Positions 1 to 13,776 of a stretch of DNA of 64,000 bases are shown piece by piece. Under the pieces are notes generated by a model, which saw only the letters and a program-made list of their open reading frames with translations, made no database searches and had not been told where the DNA came from. Source of the stretch: Sindora glabra (Eukaryota; Streptophyta; Magnoliopsida; Fabales; Fabaceae); assembly GCA_020226215.1 (NCBI GenBank), contig CM035227.1, positions 5,201,343-5,265,342 of the forward strand, read 5' to 3'. Both the position numbers and the translations under genes were made by a program. Numbering within the stretch: the first letter of the stretch is position 1; the number at the start of each line of letters is the position of its first letter.

Positions 1-1983
1 ATTTCTAAATTTCTTTTAAAACTTTGAATCAAATATAAAAATATAATATTTTCCTCAACATTTTCAGAAATGTTAAAAATATCTCACGACCTAAACCTCA
101 CCTAAAAGTAATAACCCTAAGTAAGAAGGAGAATTAGCTAGCATAAATAATTTTGGCTCCCTAGCAAAAGAGATGCCATTAGATCAATACACTTGTTTTC
201 TTACCTATGGATGTGAATTATTAAAACTTCTCGACCTCTACTTAGAATATCTTTTTTTTTTATAATAAGTAAAGAATGAAGAGAACTTTTAAATTATTTT
301 TCTTTTTCCTTTTCTCTTTTTGAAGATAACATTTAAATATAAGATTATTGTTTTTCCTATTTTAGATCGCGGTTCATTGTATCTCATTGCTTTTAAAAAT
401 TTTCTCTAAAATTTCTCATTCCGACACTTTTTTACCTCCCTTCTCTTTAATTTCAAGTCACTTCCATCTTTGCACCGATGAAAATGTAATATTTTAATTA
501 TAATATCACATTTTTGTCATGTAAAAACGCATATTTCCTTATAATTTCATTCTAAGTAATTAAAATATATTTTTTGTGTAAGTTTAATTTTTAAATTTTT
601 ATAAATAACAAAAAATTAAATAGGTAAATGTGTAACTTAATTTCCTCGTTGCAACAAAAGATTAATTTTTTATTTAATTTATATTATATTATCGATGATG
701 TAAGTTTCTTGCTAGATATTTATACATCATACTAATCCCATATTTAGACTTAAATCAATCGTTAAGTTTTAAAATTATTATGATAAATATTTAATAAATT
801 ATTTTAATATATTAACTATCTTTTATATTTTTGAACATGTTGAAATAAAATATTTTTTAGAACTTAAAAGTAAAAAACCTCTAAATAAGCATATTTTTTA
901 ATATAATGATTAATTAAGTAGATAATAAGCACTAGTATAATATTTTTATAAAATTTAAGGCATTTTAAGTTTTAAAAAATGAAGAAAGTAAAACTCAACT
1001 ACTTAAAATTAAGAGATCATTTGATTCATAGCAATAGCATGAGAAGTTCTAAATCCTATAAAATAGAAAAGGCTTGGGTTATTTGATTAGTTATTACATA
1101 ACATATGGGGAGAAATAGAACTTTCCAATATATTTTACTTTCTATAGAGTATGAAAAATTATTTATCTATCTCTCTTCTAAATAACTTTTATTTCTTATA
1201 TTATTTTTGGATAGAAAGATAAAATTATTTACATTAAATTTAATTAATAATGATTAAAATTTATTAATTTATATTATAATAATATTGAGAATATAATAAT
1301 TATTTTATTAATACTTCTTATAAAATTTAAAATTGAATTAAACAATATATAAAAAGTTACTTCTTGAAAAATATTATTTTCTCAGTATCAATTAAATAAT
1401 TTTGAGCATTTTTCAAGAAATTCAATAGGAAGTTACTTCTAGTTAAATAATTTTCCAAGAAGTTACTTCCAGTTCACATATCAATTAAATAATTTCGAAC
1501 ACTTTTTGAAAAGTTCACATAAAAAGTTACTTATAAAAAAAAATTATTTTTTTGGAGGAAGTTACTTCCATTTGAATTAAACAACCATTTTTTTCTTGCA
1601 TTTTCCCTTACTTTTCTAAAAGGATAAAAGGTACAAACCTTTTTTTTCTAAAAATTACTACAATAAAATATTTTACACAAATTTTTTATTAGATACGAAA
1701 GTATGACTTATTATTAATTATTTATAGCTTAACAAAATAGAATTCATTGGGGATTATGTTTTGGTTTTATAGATTTATCTAATAACTATTTTTCAAAGTT
1801 ATAAAATAAATATTGATTTCATTTATTTTCTTTCATTGTTTTCAAAGAAAATCATACTTGTCATATTTGGAGTAGTATAGGAATCGAGATATGTTTTGGC
1901 ACCAGAACCCTCTCAATTTTTGCTTGTCTGCTTCTATAAGTCGCAATTTTCTTAAAAATGATGGTGTTGTTGGAAAAATACAG
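1..1983. other. A+T-rich DNA upstream of the K+ channel exons
   Basis: No convincing coding exon is seen on either strand. The stretch 1350-1575 carries five copies of the motif AAGTTACTTC or close variants (near 1354, 1430, 1459, 1524 and 1557) separated by A/T runs. This suggests a decayed local repeat or MITE. The channel gene that follows needs a first exon for its cytoplasmic N-terminus, and none is recognisable here. This DNA is therefore either intron 1 or sequence that replaced exon 1. Confidence 0.5.
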
Positions 1984-2960
1984 GTGGTACATGCTATGGA
2001 AGCATTTCATTTTGATGTGGGCAGTGTACTCCTCCTTTTTCACACCCATGGAATTTGGTTTCTTCAGAGGTTTGCCCAAGAAGATTTTCTTGCTCGACAT
2101 TGCAAGTCAATTTGCTTTCCTTGTTGACATTGTCATCCAATTCTTTGTTGCATATCGCGACATGCATTCCTATTGCATGGTCTACAATCATGATAAAATT
2201 GCCATGAGGTGCCCTTTTTATTCATCTATTTATTATGCAAATAATTAAATAATCAAGCCTTTGTTTTCCTTTTTTTCAGTTTGTTGAATCATTGTTGTTC
2301 TTGTCCATACTAGATACTTAAAGTCTCGTTTCATAGTTGATTTTTTGAGCTGTCTACCCTGGGATGCTATTTACAAGGTATATTTACTCAAACTATGCTA
2401 TATTTTTTTTTAATTTTGTTAAGTTAACTTTGGAAATTACTATTTGTCTTTTTGGTCATTCCAAGTGAATATTTGAATGAAAATTTGAATCATTTAATCT
2501 ATCTAATAATATATTAGCTGTAATATTCTAACAATTCACTAATAATCCAATATTTTCTCTGGTTAGAGTGTGTACTCTACTTACTTCCAGAGAAGTCAAT
2601 GCTTTCTCATTGTGAGGGGGTGCATTTCACTTGCTAACCTTAGACTTCTTCTTTTTTTTTTTAATCTTGCTGATTCATTAAAGACAAGAAATTTCCCTAA
2701 TTTCTTCCATTTTCTACAACAAATCCTATGCTTATATTTATTGCTTTCTTTCTATAAATATTGCCTTTATATTTGGTGATTTCTTTCACTTCCTTAATTA
2801 TTGCATTTGCTTAATTCATAATTCTTTCTTAATTCAATATTTATAATTTTTTTTATTATATATATTAATTTTTATTAATAATTAAATAATAATAAATATC
2901 CGTGTAAAGTACGAGTAAAACTCTAGTTAGTTTATATATTGAGTACTACTTTTAATAGTT

Positions 2961-3007
<47 letters not shown>

Positions 3008-6000
3008 GAGAACATCTTAAAAGATCTACTTAACATTTGCTCTCATGGATTCTCTTGATTGTTTTTCTAATAAGCTTGGACTTAGTCTCATTTATGTTTG
3101 TGGTGATATAATCTATTCACTTGCTAGGGTACTGGCAGGAAAGAGCTAGTGAGGTATCTTCTGTGGATTAGGCTATGTCGAGCATGTAGAGTTATTGAGT
3201 TTTTTGAGAGGCTGGAGAAAGATCTTAGGATCAATTACCTCTTCACAAGAATTGTGAACATTGTTGTTGTCGAACTCTATTGCACACATGTGGCTGCCTG
3301 TATCTTTTATTATCTCGCTACCACTATGCCCGCTTCTAAGGAAGGTTACACGTGGATAGGTAGCTTGACGATGGGTGATTATAGCTATTCACACTTCAGA
3401 GATATTGATATTTGGAAACGTTATGTCACATCTCTTTATTTTGCAATTGCTACAATGGCAACAGTTGGTACGTTATTCTTATATCTTTTCGCCCTTTTAA
3501 TTTTTAGGAGATGTTAGTATTGACATCCCTTACTTGCTTCCTTTGTTTGCTTAGTTCCAATTTGTGTGCACTTACATGTGCACAGAAGCTTAAGTTTTAG
3601 ACTTCTTGACTTAAGTATGAACTGAAGTTGCACCACATTTGTTACTTTAGGATATGGAGAGATTCACCCAGTCAATCCTCGGGAAATGATATTTGCCATG
3701 ATTTATGTCTCCTTTGACATGGTTCTTGGTACTTACCTTCTTGGCAATATGACGGCATTAATTATGAAAGGATCCAAAACAGAGAGGTTTAGAGATAAAA
3801 TGGCAGAGCTTATTAAGTACATGAATAAAAACAAATTGGACAAGCAAATAAGTAAGGCAGTTAAACATCAGTTGCTTTCACAATATGATCGTCATTATAC
3901 AGAAGCTACTGTCCTACACGATATCCCAACCTCTATTCGCACAAAGGTATTTTTTACATTTAATTTGTTGTATAGTTAGTTGCAATTATATTGGTGGTGG
4001 AATTATAGTCACATGTCCCTAGCCTTGGTTACTGTAACATATCTAAATAGATAATTAACTAAAAATTTTTATTACCTTAGTTAAAATTAAATCTTCTCTC
4101 CACACCAAATAGGAACTGAAGTTTCATCTTTATGAGCAACTATGGTTTTGACAACTGCTTATAGTTAATAATAACCCTTTCTTATTGTAAATGTTTACTT
4201 AAACTTTTGAAACTAGAAGTGTTCATTAAAGATTGTGTATCTTCCATTAATCATTTAATTGTATACCTAACTCTTTAAGATTATAATTGAATAACTGGTA
4301 AAAAAAGAGCAAGAGTACATTGATATCAAATTGAAGGTATGATTTTATTCATGGTTTGTTTGATGTTTCTATGATTATATATGATTATTTGCAGATTTCA
4401 ATGAATTTATATGAGGAGTTCATTAAAAAAGTTACTCTTTTCAAGGGATGTTCTTTGGGATTCATTAAGCAGATTGTAAGATATTCTTTACACGTTATCC
4501 TTTCTTTTTTTTCCTAAATTTGCCAGTTGCTACTATCTAAACCAAAAAATATTAGTTTAATCTTTAAATCACCTCTAGAAGCAAGATTTTTTCTCAAGCT
4601 TATAAGTTTTTAGCAAAAGCATTTAATTTAAACTATGATTTAATAGACAATCAGAGTCCATGAAGAGTTTTTCTTCCCTGGAGAAGTGATTATGGAGCAA
4701 GGGAATGTTACAAATCAATTGTACTTTGTGTGTCATGGTGAGCTAGTATGAATTCCTGTAACTCATGTTTGTATCTATGTCTTCATGGCATTTACTTACT
4801 TAAAAGCATGTTCTAAATCATTTTTTCTTTATTTGCTTAACAATTCTTCATCTTATCTAAAGGATGAGATAATGAGGGAAAATGGTGGAACATAAGAGTT
4901 CATTAATCATTTGCAAACCTATAGTTCCTTTGAGGAGGTTTCTTTTCTTTGCGATATTCCTCAACCTTTTACAGTCCAGGCTCGTGAATTTTGCAAGGTC
5001 TTACGAATTGATAAGCAATCCTTCATAGAAACATTTAAGATGTACTTTTTAGATGGTCGAGTAATCCTGAACAATCTTCTTGAGGTATATTACTATTTGT
5101 TATCCTTCATTTATTTCTTCTAGTCTTTAGTTAGTGTTTCTTATTTGAGAATTACACACTTAATGCTAGCACTTGCATGGCAGGGAAAAGATTCCCATCT
5201 TCAACATGAGCTTTTGGAATCTAACTTTACCTTGACAATTAGAAGCTATGAATCGGAGTTGGCTATGAGGATTAATTGTGCTGCCTACAAGGGGGATTAT
5301 AGTCTTTTGAAATGTTTAATTAGACCTGGGGTTGATCCTGGTAAAACAGATTACGATGGAAGATCACCTTTGGTATGAACTTCAAAATTAGAAAAGAAAA
5401 GGAGATGAAAATCATAATAATAAAAAAACCACTTGATCACGTATGAAATTGATAGAACGGAAAAAGAGAGAGAGAGAGGAGAGAAGAGTATTATACTTAC
5501 TTCATTTTAATGATTCTTATTGCAGCATATCTCTGCATCCAGAGGATACTTAGATATCACTAATTTTCTTATTGAAAAAGGTGTAAATATTAATATCCAA
5601 GGTTAGCTCTTGAATTTGAAACTCTTATTTGGCACTATGAATAATCCTAAAGAACCTTATGAATTTTGAACTCATATTACAATAATATCACATTTTCATC
5701 ATCCAATTGTTGCAGATAAGTTTGGGAATACTCCTTTACTAGAAGCTATTAAGAATGGGCATGAAGAAGTAGCTTATTCACTGGTAAATGCAGGGGCAAC
5801 TCTTATGATTGAAGATGATGGAAATTTTCTTTGCACAATTGTAGCAAATAGGGAGTTGGATATTTTGAAAAGAGTTTTATCATATGATATCAATCCAAAT
5901 GCTAGAAACTATGATCAAAGAACACCTCTTCACATAGCTGCTTCTGAAGGGTTATGTACAATCTTAGAATTACTTTTAGAAGCAGGAGCAAGTGTTTTGT

Positions 6001-6805
6001 CAAAGGATAGGTATGATCCGCATTTTAGTTATCATCTATTTTAAAGAGAAAAATATGGCCTTTATATTTAAAATATATTTATTATTAACTTGGAGAGTTT
6101 TAGAATAACATATTTATTTTATTTATTAAATTGCAAAATTGAAGTCATTAACTACTTTTTGGAGGCAGATGGGGAAATACACCTCTTGATGAAGCTCGTA
6201 CAAGTGGGAATGGGAAGATGATTAAACTGCTTGAATTTGCAAAAATTTCCCAAATAGCTAAATTATCTGATGGCATTCTAGAAACTCATGGTATGAAGTA
6301 CTATTGTATTTCATGTAATGCTACTTCCACATGCAATAGCCTCACGACCCTCACTTAACCGTACCAATTTATGGTACACTTAAAAGTAAATGTCAGAATT
6401 AATGTAATTTTAACAAGATTGTGAGGGCCTTTGCATATGGAGTAGTATTATTCTTACTTTTGTTACCTTTTTTTCATGTAAGTATTCAATTAAATCATGT
6501 CACTTTAATGAGTAGATGCATATTTTATTTATTTAATAGATGAAATTCCAAGAAAGAAATGCATAGTATTTCCTTTCCCCCCATGGGATCAGAAAAAGGA
6601 TAGAAGAAAGGGAATTATGCTATGGGTTCCCCAAAATATTGAAGAGCTCTTAATGTTAGCAAAGGAGCACCTGAAATGTTACAACGCTTCTTGTATTTTG
6701 TCAGAAAATGGGGGTAAAATTCTTGATGTAGCCATGATAAGCAAAGATGAGAAGCTTTTTCTAATGGAGGAAACATATGAGATTTATAATGTTCTAAGTG
6801 ACTAG
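1984..6805 (+). pseudogene. GORK/SKOR-type outward-rectifying Shaker K+ channel, exons 2-13, with one in-frame stop
   Basis: The encoded product is a plant voltage-gated K+-release channel of the plasma membrane (guard cell or stelar type). Twelve exons fit GT-AG rules and reading phase throughout: 1984-2208, 2314-2377, 3128-3467, 3651-3946, 4395-4475, 4647-4745, 4863-5084, 5184-5372, 5526-5601, 5716-6010, 6169-6290 and 6540-6805. In order they give S1-S3 (SSFFTPMEFGFFRGLP), an S4 with spaced arginines, S5, the pore (MATVGYGE), S6 (GNMTALI), the cyclic-nucleotide-binding-like domain (FFPGEVIMEQG, LDKQSF-like), ankyrin repeats (DYDGRSPL, DQRTPLHIAASEG) and a C-terminal KHA domain (KGIMLWVPQNIEEL). 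Oddities: a TAA stop at 4893-4895 within the binding-domain exon; Glu for the usual Asp after GYG; and no first exon (about 80 residues in relatives). About 758 codons remain, close to SKOR without exon 1. Everything else is intact, so it is either a young pseudogene or a gene rescued by alternative splicing. Confidence 0.88.
2965..3004. repeat. (AT)n microsatellite in a K+ channel intron
   Basis: About 20 uninterrupted AT units are visible in the intron between the exon ending at 2377 and the exon starting at 3128. Confidence 0.95.
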
Positions 6806-8890
6806 TAGACACAACATTAGTGTTAAGTGTTGAAATGTAAATTAGCAGTGAAATCTCCTAGCTAGGAAAAAGTGGAACTCTTAATTGTCATTAATGAATC
6901 ATGAGCAAGTACATGGTTGCACTCATCAATTGTTAACTATATCCCATATGTGTATTTTGTTTCCACTAACCTCATTAAGAAGGCCACTTTAATATATCTA
7001 GAACAACTTTAATTATCCAATCCAATGTCTTTCATCTTGAACGTAGAAATCTACGATTACACTTAGTTTGGAAATCATATCAAGTTATTCCTTTTTTATT
7101 GTTTTGCTTTCAAGTAAAAAGGTTGTAATTAATTTTGAGTCCTAAGATTATTATGCTAATCATACATCAAACTTGAAGTTTCTTAGCCATAGGACACAAA
7201 AAGTAGAGATTGAGATGGTTAATGACATAAAATTAAGTTCTAATGATTTGATTACTTGTATTAATATAATTACTATGGTGGGTATTAGAATGCTAAAAAT
7301 TGATCGGTGGTGAGATTGTAAAGAATATAAGGGCTTATGAAAACATAATAACCTTGTCTGCAAGTAATATATAACTTAATGTTGGAAAATCTTAATGACA
7401 AAGAGAAGTACCTAACTGCTACATAGCAAGCATTAAAGTTAATACAACAATGAAGATAACTTTCATATTATGAACTCCTATTAATATATAGTGTGCATCT
7501 CACTCTCTTAATGTCTAGTTTTTGTTTAGAAGCAGAGAAAATGAAATAAAAGAAGAAAATACACATGTGAAATATCTTGGATGATTTTCAGATATCATGA
7601 ATAAAGGTCGGAGAATGAAGGTGTGGGCGATGTCACCTTAACTTAAGATAGCCTTTGATTCACCATTTTAATCGAAAATGTAAATTTTTTCTTTCTATCA
7701 TTGTTTTTTGGACCAAGCTTCGTTCCTCTCACTTCCTCCTTTCTTACTTATTCTTCCCTATTTCTCATTGTAAATCTTCATTTTTGTTATACAAATTTAG
7801 AGATGCTTGGTGAGTGCTTTCCTTCATTCATTGCTTTCTCATCTTAATAAATGAAAATTATCTTAACAAAGATTGTCCAACTAAATTCTTACTTTAAAAA
7901 AAATACAGGGGTAAAGTTAGTGGTTTGTATTAAGATCTTCACTTTAAGTTTTGCTTGCAAAAGTTGGCCAACCTATAAAAAATTTAACAATAGCTGAAAT
8001 GATTAAAATGTCCTATTTAAAGAGTTTAAAGAAAGGCTGCTAAAGGGTTTGCGTGCAATCATTAAGTTTCCACACGTTTCTTATTGCTATGTGCCTTTTT
8101 TCTTTTTCTTTTTCTTTTTCTTTTAGGTGTTTATATTCAATCTACCAACCAAAAATTGTGAACTTTCATTTTATTTGTTTTTAAAATAAGTTTCATGACC
8201 TTTTCTAGTCACTCATTATTTCACTCTTTTCATTCTTTTTATTTATAAGTTTATATGATACTTACATGTCTAAACATTTTAGCATAATAAATCAAATAAA
8301 AATTTGAAAATAAACTATTAATTTAGTATTAATTTGAAAAAGCACATGAATTTAGTATCATTACTATTACATTTTATATGAATAGCTATTTTCTACTCAA
8401 TTTTATTATATTTCAATAAGCTTATTATTTATAATGGTAACATAAACTAATTTAAGATGTTATGAAAAATTGCAAAATAATTTTAGTTAAGAAAAAATTA
8501 AATTTTAAAATTATAATAAATTGCTCTATGTAACTCTTTTAATAATAATTTTACACTAGAATTTAATTTTTATATCAACTAAAAGTTATTTAATTTACAC
8601 AATTTCAATAAACTAAGTGATAATAATAATATTTTTAATAAAATTTATGAAATTGATAATAAATTAACAATAGTTAGTGATTTCATTATAGAAGTTAAAA
8701 ATTATAATATTTAAATTAGTAATTATAAGTTTGTCACTATTATTTATTTAAAAAATAATTTATTTATTGAATTATGACAACAAAAATTTAAGTTAAATGT
8801 TACTATTATAAATAGGGTTTAATATTTGATTGCAGTCAAAATATTTTTATTTGTTGAATAACATCTTGTTAAAAAAAGGGGGGAAATGGA
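6806..8890. other. intergenic DNA 3' of the K+ channel gene
   Basis: I see no gene here. It contains the 3' flank of the channel gene and a (CTTTTT)n-like pyrimidine tract near 8098-8124, followed by increasingly A+T-rich sequence. Confidence 0.5.
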
Positions 8891-9860
8891 GAAAAATGTA
8901 AATAACTCCTACTAACTATAAGATGTTGAATTTTACCCCCCATAAACTATGAAAACAAGCAAATACCCTTTAAAACTATACAAAAGTTGAATTTTACCCC
9001 TACTATTATTAAATTAATAGAAAATGTTAAAAAATTATAAATTACTACCACTAACTATTAAATGATTATATTTTACTTTCACTAACTTTGAAAAATTATA
9101 ATTTAAACTCTTAATTATGTTAAATTTATAATAACACTCATTATTTACTTAATTAAACTTTTTATTAAATTACATAATTTTTTAAAAGAAATTTTAAGCA
9201 TGAATCATAATATCATTACATATCAAATCATTACATCATTTTTTACTTAATTTTTATGTTATATAACTAATAAAAATTAAATTAAATATTTAAAATTTTA
9301 ATTAAATACTTAAAAATGAGTTGTAAAATTATGAGTAAAAATAATGTAATAAACTAGCACATAATGATGTGGTTATTCATGTTTACTAGTATTATTCAAC
9401 ATTGATTGTTACTATCCAGTTTTTTTCTTTGAATTAGTCACCCATTTCATAAAATATAGACTAAAAATATTAAGTAAAAAAGTGAAATAAATACATATGC
9501 TATGCTATATAAAAAAAGACCAAGAACTTATCATTTTCATTTAATATGATTATATTTAATTTAATTTTAACTTTACAATAATCATGGTGGTGATAAGCAA
9601 TAATTTCTATTTTACCCATTTAGATTTATTTAACAACTTATTTTGTTTAAATTTAATAATTATATAATTTATGAATTATCTGTATTTCATTCTTTTAAAA
9701 TTTATAATTCATTATAAAAATCATATTTTAAAGTAATATATCTATTTTTAAAAAGTGATTATATTAATTAGTAAATTTGCTTTATTTGCTAAACATATTT
9801 TTTTAATAAATTTGTTACAATTTTAAAGTTTTTTTTATAATCTTTTATCTCAAAAAAATT
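8891..9860 (+). repeat. left arm of a large foldback (inverted-repeat) element
   Basis: This arm is matched in inverted orientation by 18856-19825. Corresponding landmarks: GAAAAATGTAAATAA at the outer end against the reverse complement of TTGTTTACATTTTCG at 19811-19825; a shared TTAGTCACCCATTTC-like block near 9435 against 19270; an ATGGTGG block near 9585 against 19130; and TAATCTTTTATCT near 9838 against 18880. The match is extended but diverged, with small indels. Next to the inner end (9861-10351) are further diverged direct copies of a unit of about 200 bp containing TATTTAATAAAATAAT. Confidence 0.75.
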
Positions 9861-10351
9861 TACAATATAAATAAGGCTAAATTTTTTCCTCTTATATAAT
9901 TAAAAATTATATTTTTAATTCTTCTATTATTTTATAGCTTATATACTAAAATTTTCTTTCTCGTATTCATTTATAGTATTATTTAATAAAATAATAACTA
10001 TTATTTGTTACTATTTTTATACTAATAATTATTATTTATACTAGTGACTATGTATTTTATTTTATTATAAATTTTTATAAATAAATTATTCATTTAATTT
10101 AAAAGAATTATTTAACACGTATTATATTTTTAATTTTTATATTATTTTATAAGTTACATAATATTTCTTTTTCTCTTTCATGCTTATTTCTATTTTTATT
10201 TAATAAAATAATAATTATTATTTACTACTATATTTATGCTAATAACTATTATTTATGCTAAAACTTATGTATTTTATTTTATTATAGAGCATTATAAATA
10301 TGTTATTGATTTATTTTTAATATAATTATTTAACTACTTATTTCTTTTTTA

Positions 10352-11981
10352 TGTACATGTCACAATGTACTAAAATTAGAATAAATTGATGTGGTAAAAT
10401 ATAATGTTGTATAGTGACACAACTAGATTATACCCCCAGTGATCCAATGATTTTACCTTTTCCAAATTAATTTTTAACAATACCTACACAATTATTGAAT
10501 TAATTATGTAATGAAAACATGAAGAACTAATGCAAATAGAATATAATGTAACAAAAGAAAATATCATCATAGAAATAGAATGCAATATATGATATATGTT
10601 GTATATTTAATTGTGCAATAACAAAATGTAGAATCGGGGGGTTGGTTGCACGAATTTAAAATAGAAGCAATAAACTAATTAATCTTAAAACAGAAGCAAA
10701 GTAGAATTTAAATCCAAAAGAAATTCAATTGAATTAAATAGCTGATTCAAGGAAATTGAAAGTCCTAAATTGGATTAATTAGGATTTAACTTTTTCTAAT
10801 TAATTCTTCAACCTTGAATTACCTAGAATTCCTGCAATAATTCATGAATTCTACGCTAGACAATCGTCTAGGATTTCATCAATTAAGATTAGCTGAATTA
10901 AGCAATCGTTATAATCCCTACATTAGATCGAAATTGATTTATAAATAGAATTCAGTTTATTTGAGAAACCAAATTAAAAATCTCCAATTAATCCCTCAAT
11001 CCTCTATCCTTATATATAAAACAATGATTTATCAACCATAATTTCGTATCAAAATAGTAAAGAAATCAGAAATCACAAGAGTGAATATCAATTATATCAA
11101 ATTAACATCCAATGCAAGGAATCTCAAGACTTTTAGCATAACTAAATAGAGAAAGAGGAAAATTAATTAAAAAATATCAACATTATAAATCATGATCTCA
11201 TAATCATCAAAGGGAGAGCCTCAACTCCTTGACTCAACCACAAATTTAGGCTTCCATTGATGAAAAACAAAGAGAGTAAAAAGAAGAAAAAGGTTGTTTA
11301 TTGAGTTTTCTGTATGTAGTCTGAATGTACAATTCTCTTTAACTCTCTTGTCGATTTATATAACCTAATTAGCCTAAAACCCTATTGGACTGGGATTAGA
11401 TGACTCTTAGGATTACAATAATAAGGCTTTTCTAATTTCTAGAAGTCTAGACCTATTTTTTACAAATTAATTAAATCTAACAGTTGCATTAGTGAATTCC
11501 TGCAAACCTATCTTCCAAGTAGAATAAGACCATGAACTCGATGAAATTTAGAAAATCTATAAATATGAAAGTTATAGGTCTTTGTCTTTTAAGAATTCAG
11601 GCATTAGTTTCAGGTTAATTGGACTATTATAGCTCTAGATATGACTTAAATACAGAAACAAGTTCAATTGGGACAGATAAATCTTCAGCTTTTTGACCAA
11701 ATAAAGGCTTGAAGAAGTTCGAATTAGGCTTGGACCATAAAAGTTGTAGTTCTCTCTTTTAACTTTCCTTCAATATAAAGTTAACCTCTATCCGACATCC
11801 GAAACCCAAGATATTACTAAAAAATAGAAACAATGTCAAAATCTAACATTTACTGAATAAATTCATAATATTATAAAATTGACCACAAATTATAAAACAA
11901 GGCATATTCTGTAAAATTAAGCAAATGTAACACCTAAGAGATATAAAATAAGATAAAATAAAATAATAAATATTTTTTTCA
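10352..11981 (-). repeat. left LTR (element 3' LTR)
   Basis: It starts TGTACATGTCACA and ends TTTTTTTCA on the plus strand. It parallels 17095-18739 along its whole length, for example the shared GACTGGGATTAGATGACTCT near 11390 and 18147 and TAGAAGTCTAGACC near 11440 and 18197. Confidence 0.9.
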
Positions 11982-12030
11982 TTAAATTTACCCACACTTA
12001 TCCCTTACTCGTCCTCGGGCAAGATAAAAC
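11982..12030 (-). other. polypurine-tract region of the LTR element
   Basis: The minus strand reads CCCGAGGACGAGTAAGGG followed by ATAAGTGTGGGTAAA and then the LTR. A block of this kind (GAGGACGAGCAA...AAGTGTGGGG), just before the 3' LTR, is familiar from plant Ty3 elements with a tRNA-Asp primer. It supports the element's orientation. Confidence 0.6.
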
Positions 12031-13776
12031 TTTATTTAAAACTAAGATATAAAAGTCTTTACTTATCCAAAAACTTCAAATTCACAATTCCCTAAGCAAG
12101 AACTAACCAAAGGTAGCAAGAAACATAACACATCATGAAGAAAATTTTTAACAAACTTGGAACTAATCAACATAGCAACTTCATTAAAAAAAAGTAGATC
12201 AAATTGATAGATTCTCATAAGATTCACTCTCTATCTCTAAAGTATTTAGGGTGAAGTGTTTCCTTTAAGTTCTTTCCATGAAATTTTCTTCCATAAGCTT
12301 GTTAATCATCTAATCTTTACTACTCAATTCACATGCACAATACAATTCAAAAAGACTTTATTCATGGTTGTAATGTGGCTAATGTAAAAAGGGAAGGGAA
12401 AAGTAAGGATATAAAACTTTAGAAAGTAAAGAAATTCATAGAGCACTTGAATTAAAAATATATGAGCAAATATTATACAATTATAACTCAACACATCAAG
12501 CCAAATTCAAATTTTAATACTCATAAACTTCTTTATTTTTTTAATTCAATTCTTTTTTTTCTTTTTGCCCTTTTTTTCCACTTTTTCTTACTTCTCTTTT
12601 TTTCCCCTTTTTTTCAACTAACTTTTGATGATAATTTTTCACGATACATAAACTCATACACCCACATACTTATTCAAGACCCCATCTTATAAAAATTTAA
12701 ATACTCTACTAATCCCTAAGATTAGATAAATATATTTATTTTTCATTTGAAAAATATGCTCATGGGTTAATTAATAAAAAAAGTAATAAAAGATAAAAAA
12801 AGCTTAACAAAGGTAAAAATTTCAAGGTTAACTTTATGACTCTAACTTAAAAAAAGGAATAACTTAATTATGTTTGTGCATGTATGTGCAAAATGTGATC
12901 TCAAAAAGATTCAAAGTAAGTTCTAGAGAAACAAATTATAAAAGAACATCATATAAAAAGGAAAGATAATCTCATGGTATGACATTTCAATAAAAGGCTC
13001 AAAATCTCACAAAGTAGGTTATGCTACCAAATTCAATCTATTAATTCAAAATATATCACTACATCAATTAATTTTAAAAAGTAAAATAATTAATTCAATT
13101 ATGTTATGAATCCTATCTAACTTCAATTGAATCCTACTTATGAAAGTGTAAAATCTCCATTAGTAGAAAGTAATTAAAAAAGACTCAAAGTGACTTAAAA
13201 ATAAATGAAAAATATACTTTTTTATTTAAATTTTTTTTCTATTTTTGAAAGTATAAACTTTTAAAACCATATTGAAAGAAAACACAAAGTATAAAGTAAA
13301 TCCTAAAATCTGCCCCCTACACTAAAATTTTACATTGTTCTCAATATAAAGCACATCAATATCATTAAGAATAATATCAAAAATGATAAAAGATATGGAA
13401 AATAAAAGAAAAGGGCAAGAGAAAGCAAATCTAAATCGCTGGGGTTACCTCTTAAGAAGTGTCTTTCTTTAATGTCTTTAACTAGACTATGACTTATATT
13501 TTTTCAACTAGAATCTATATGAAGATTATCTACCTCTTTTGCTTCTACATTTCCAACCTTTACTTCATTTATCAAAGAGATGCTATGAAAATTTGAATCC
13601 TCTACCATAAGTTCTTGAAGTGCTATTTTTAATTTATATTTAGTTGAATGCTCAAATTCATTTAGTAAAACAAATTTAACATGATTAACAAAATTGTGAG
13701 AAGAATTAATGTAAAGACACTTTTTTTTCTTTTTCTTGTTCTTGTAAAAGTGAAATGTCTCCATCATTATTTTATT

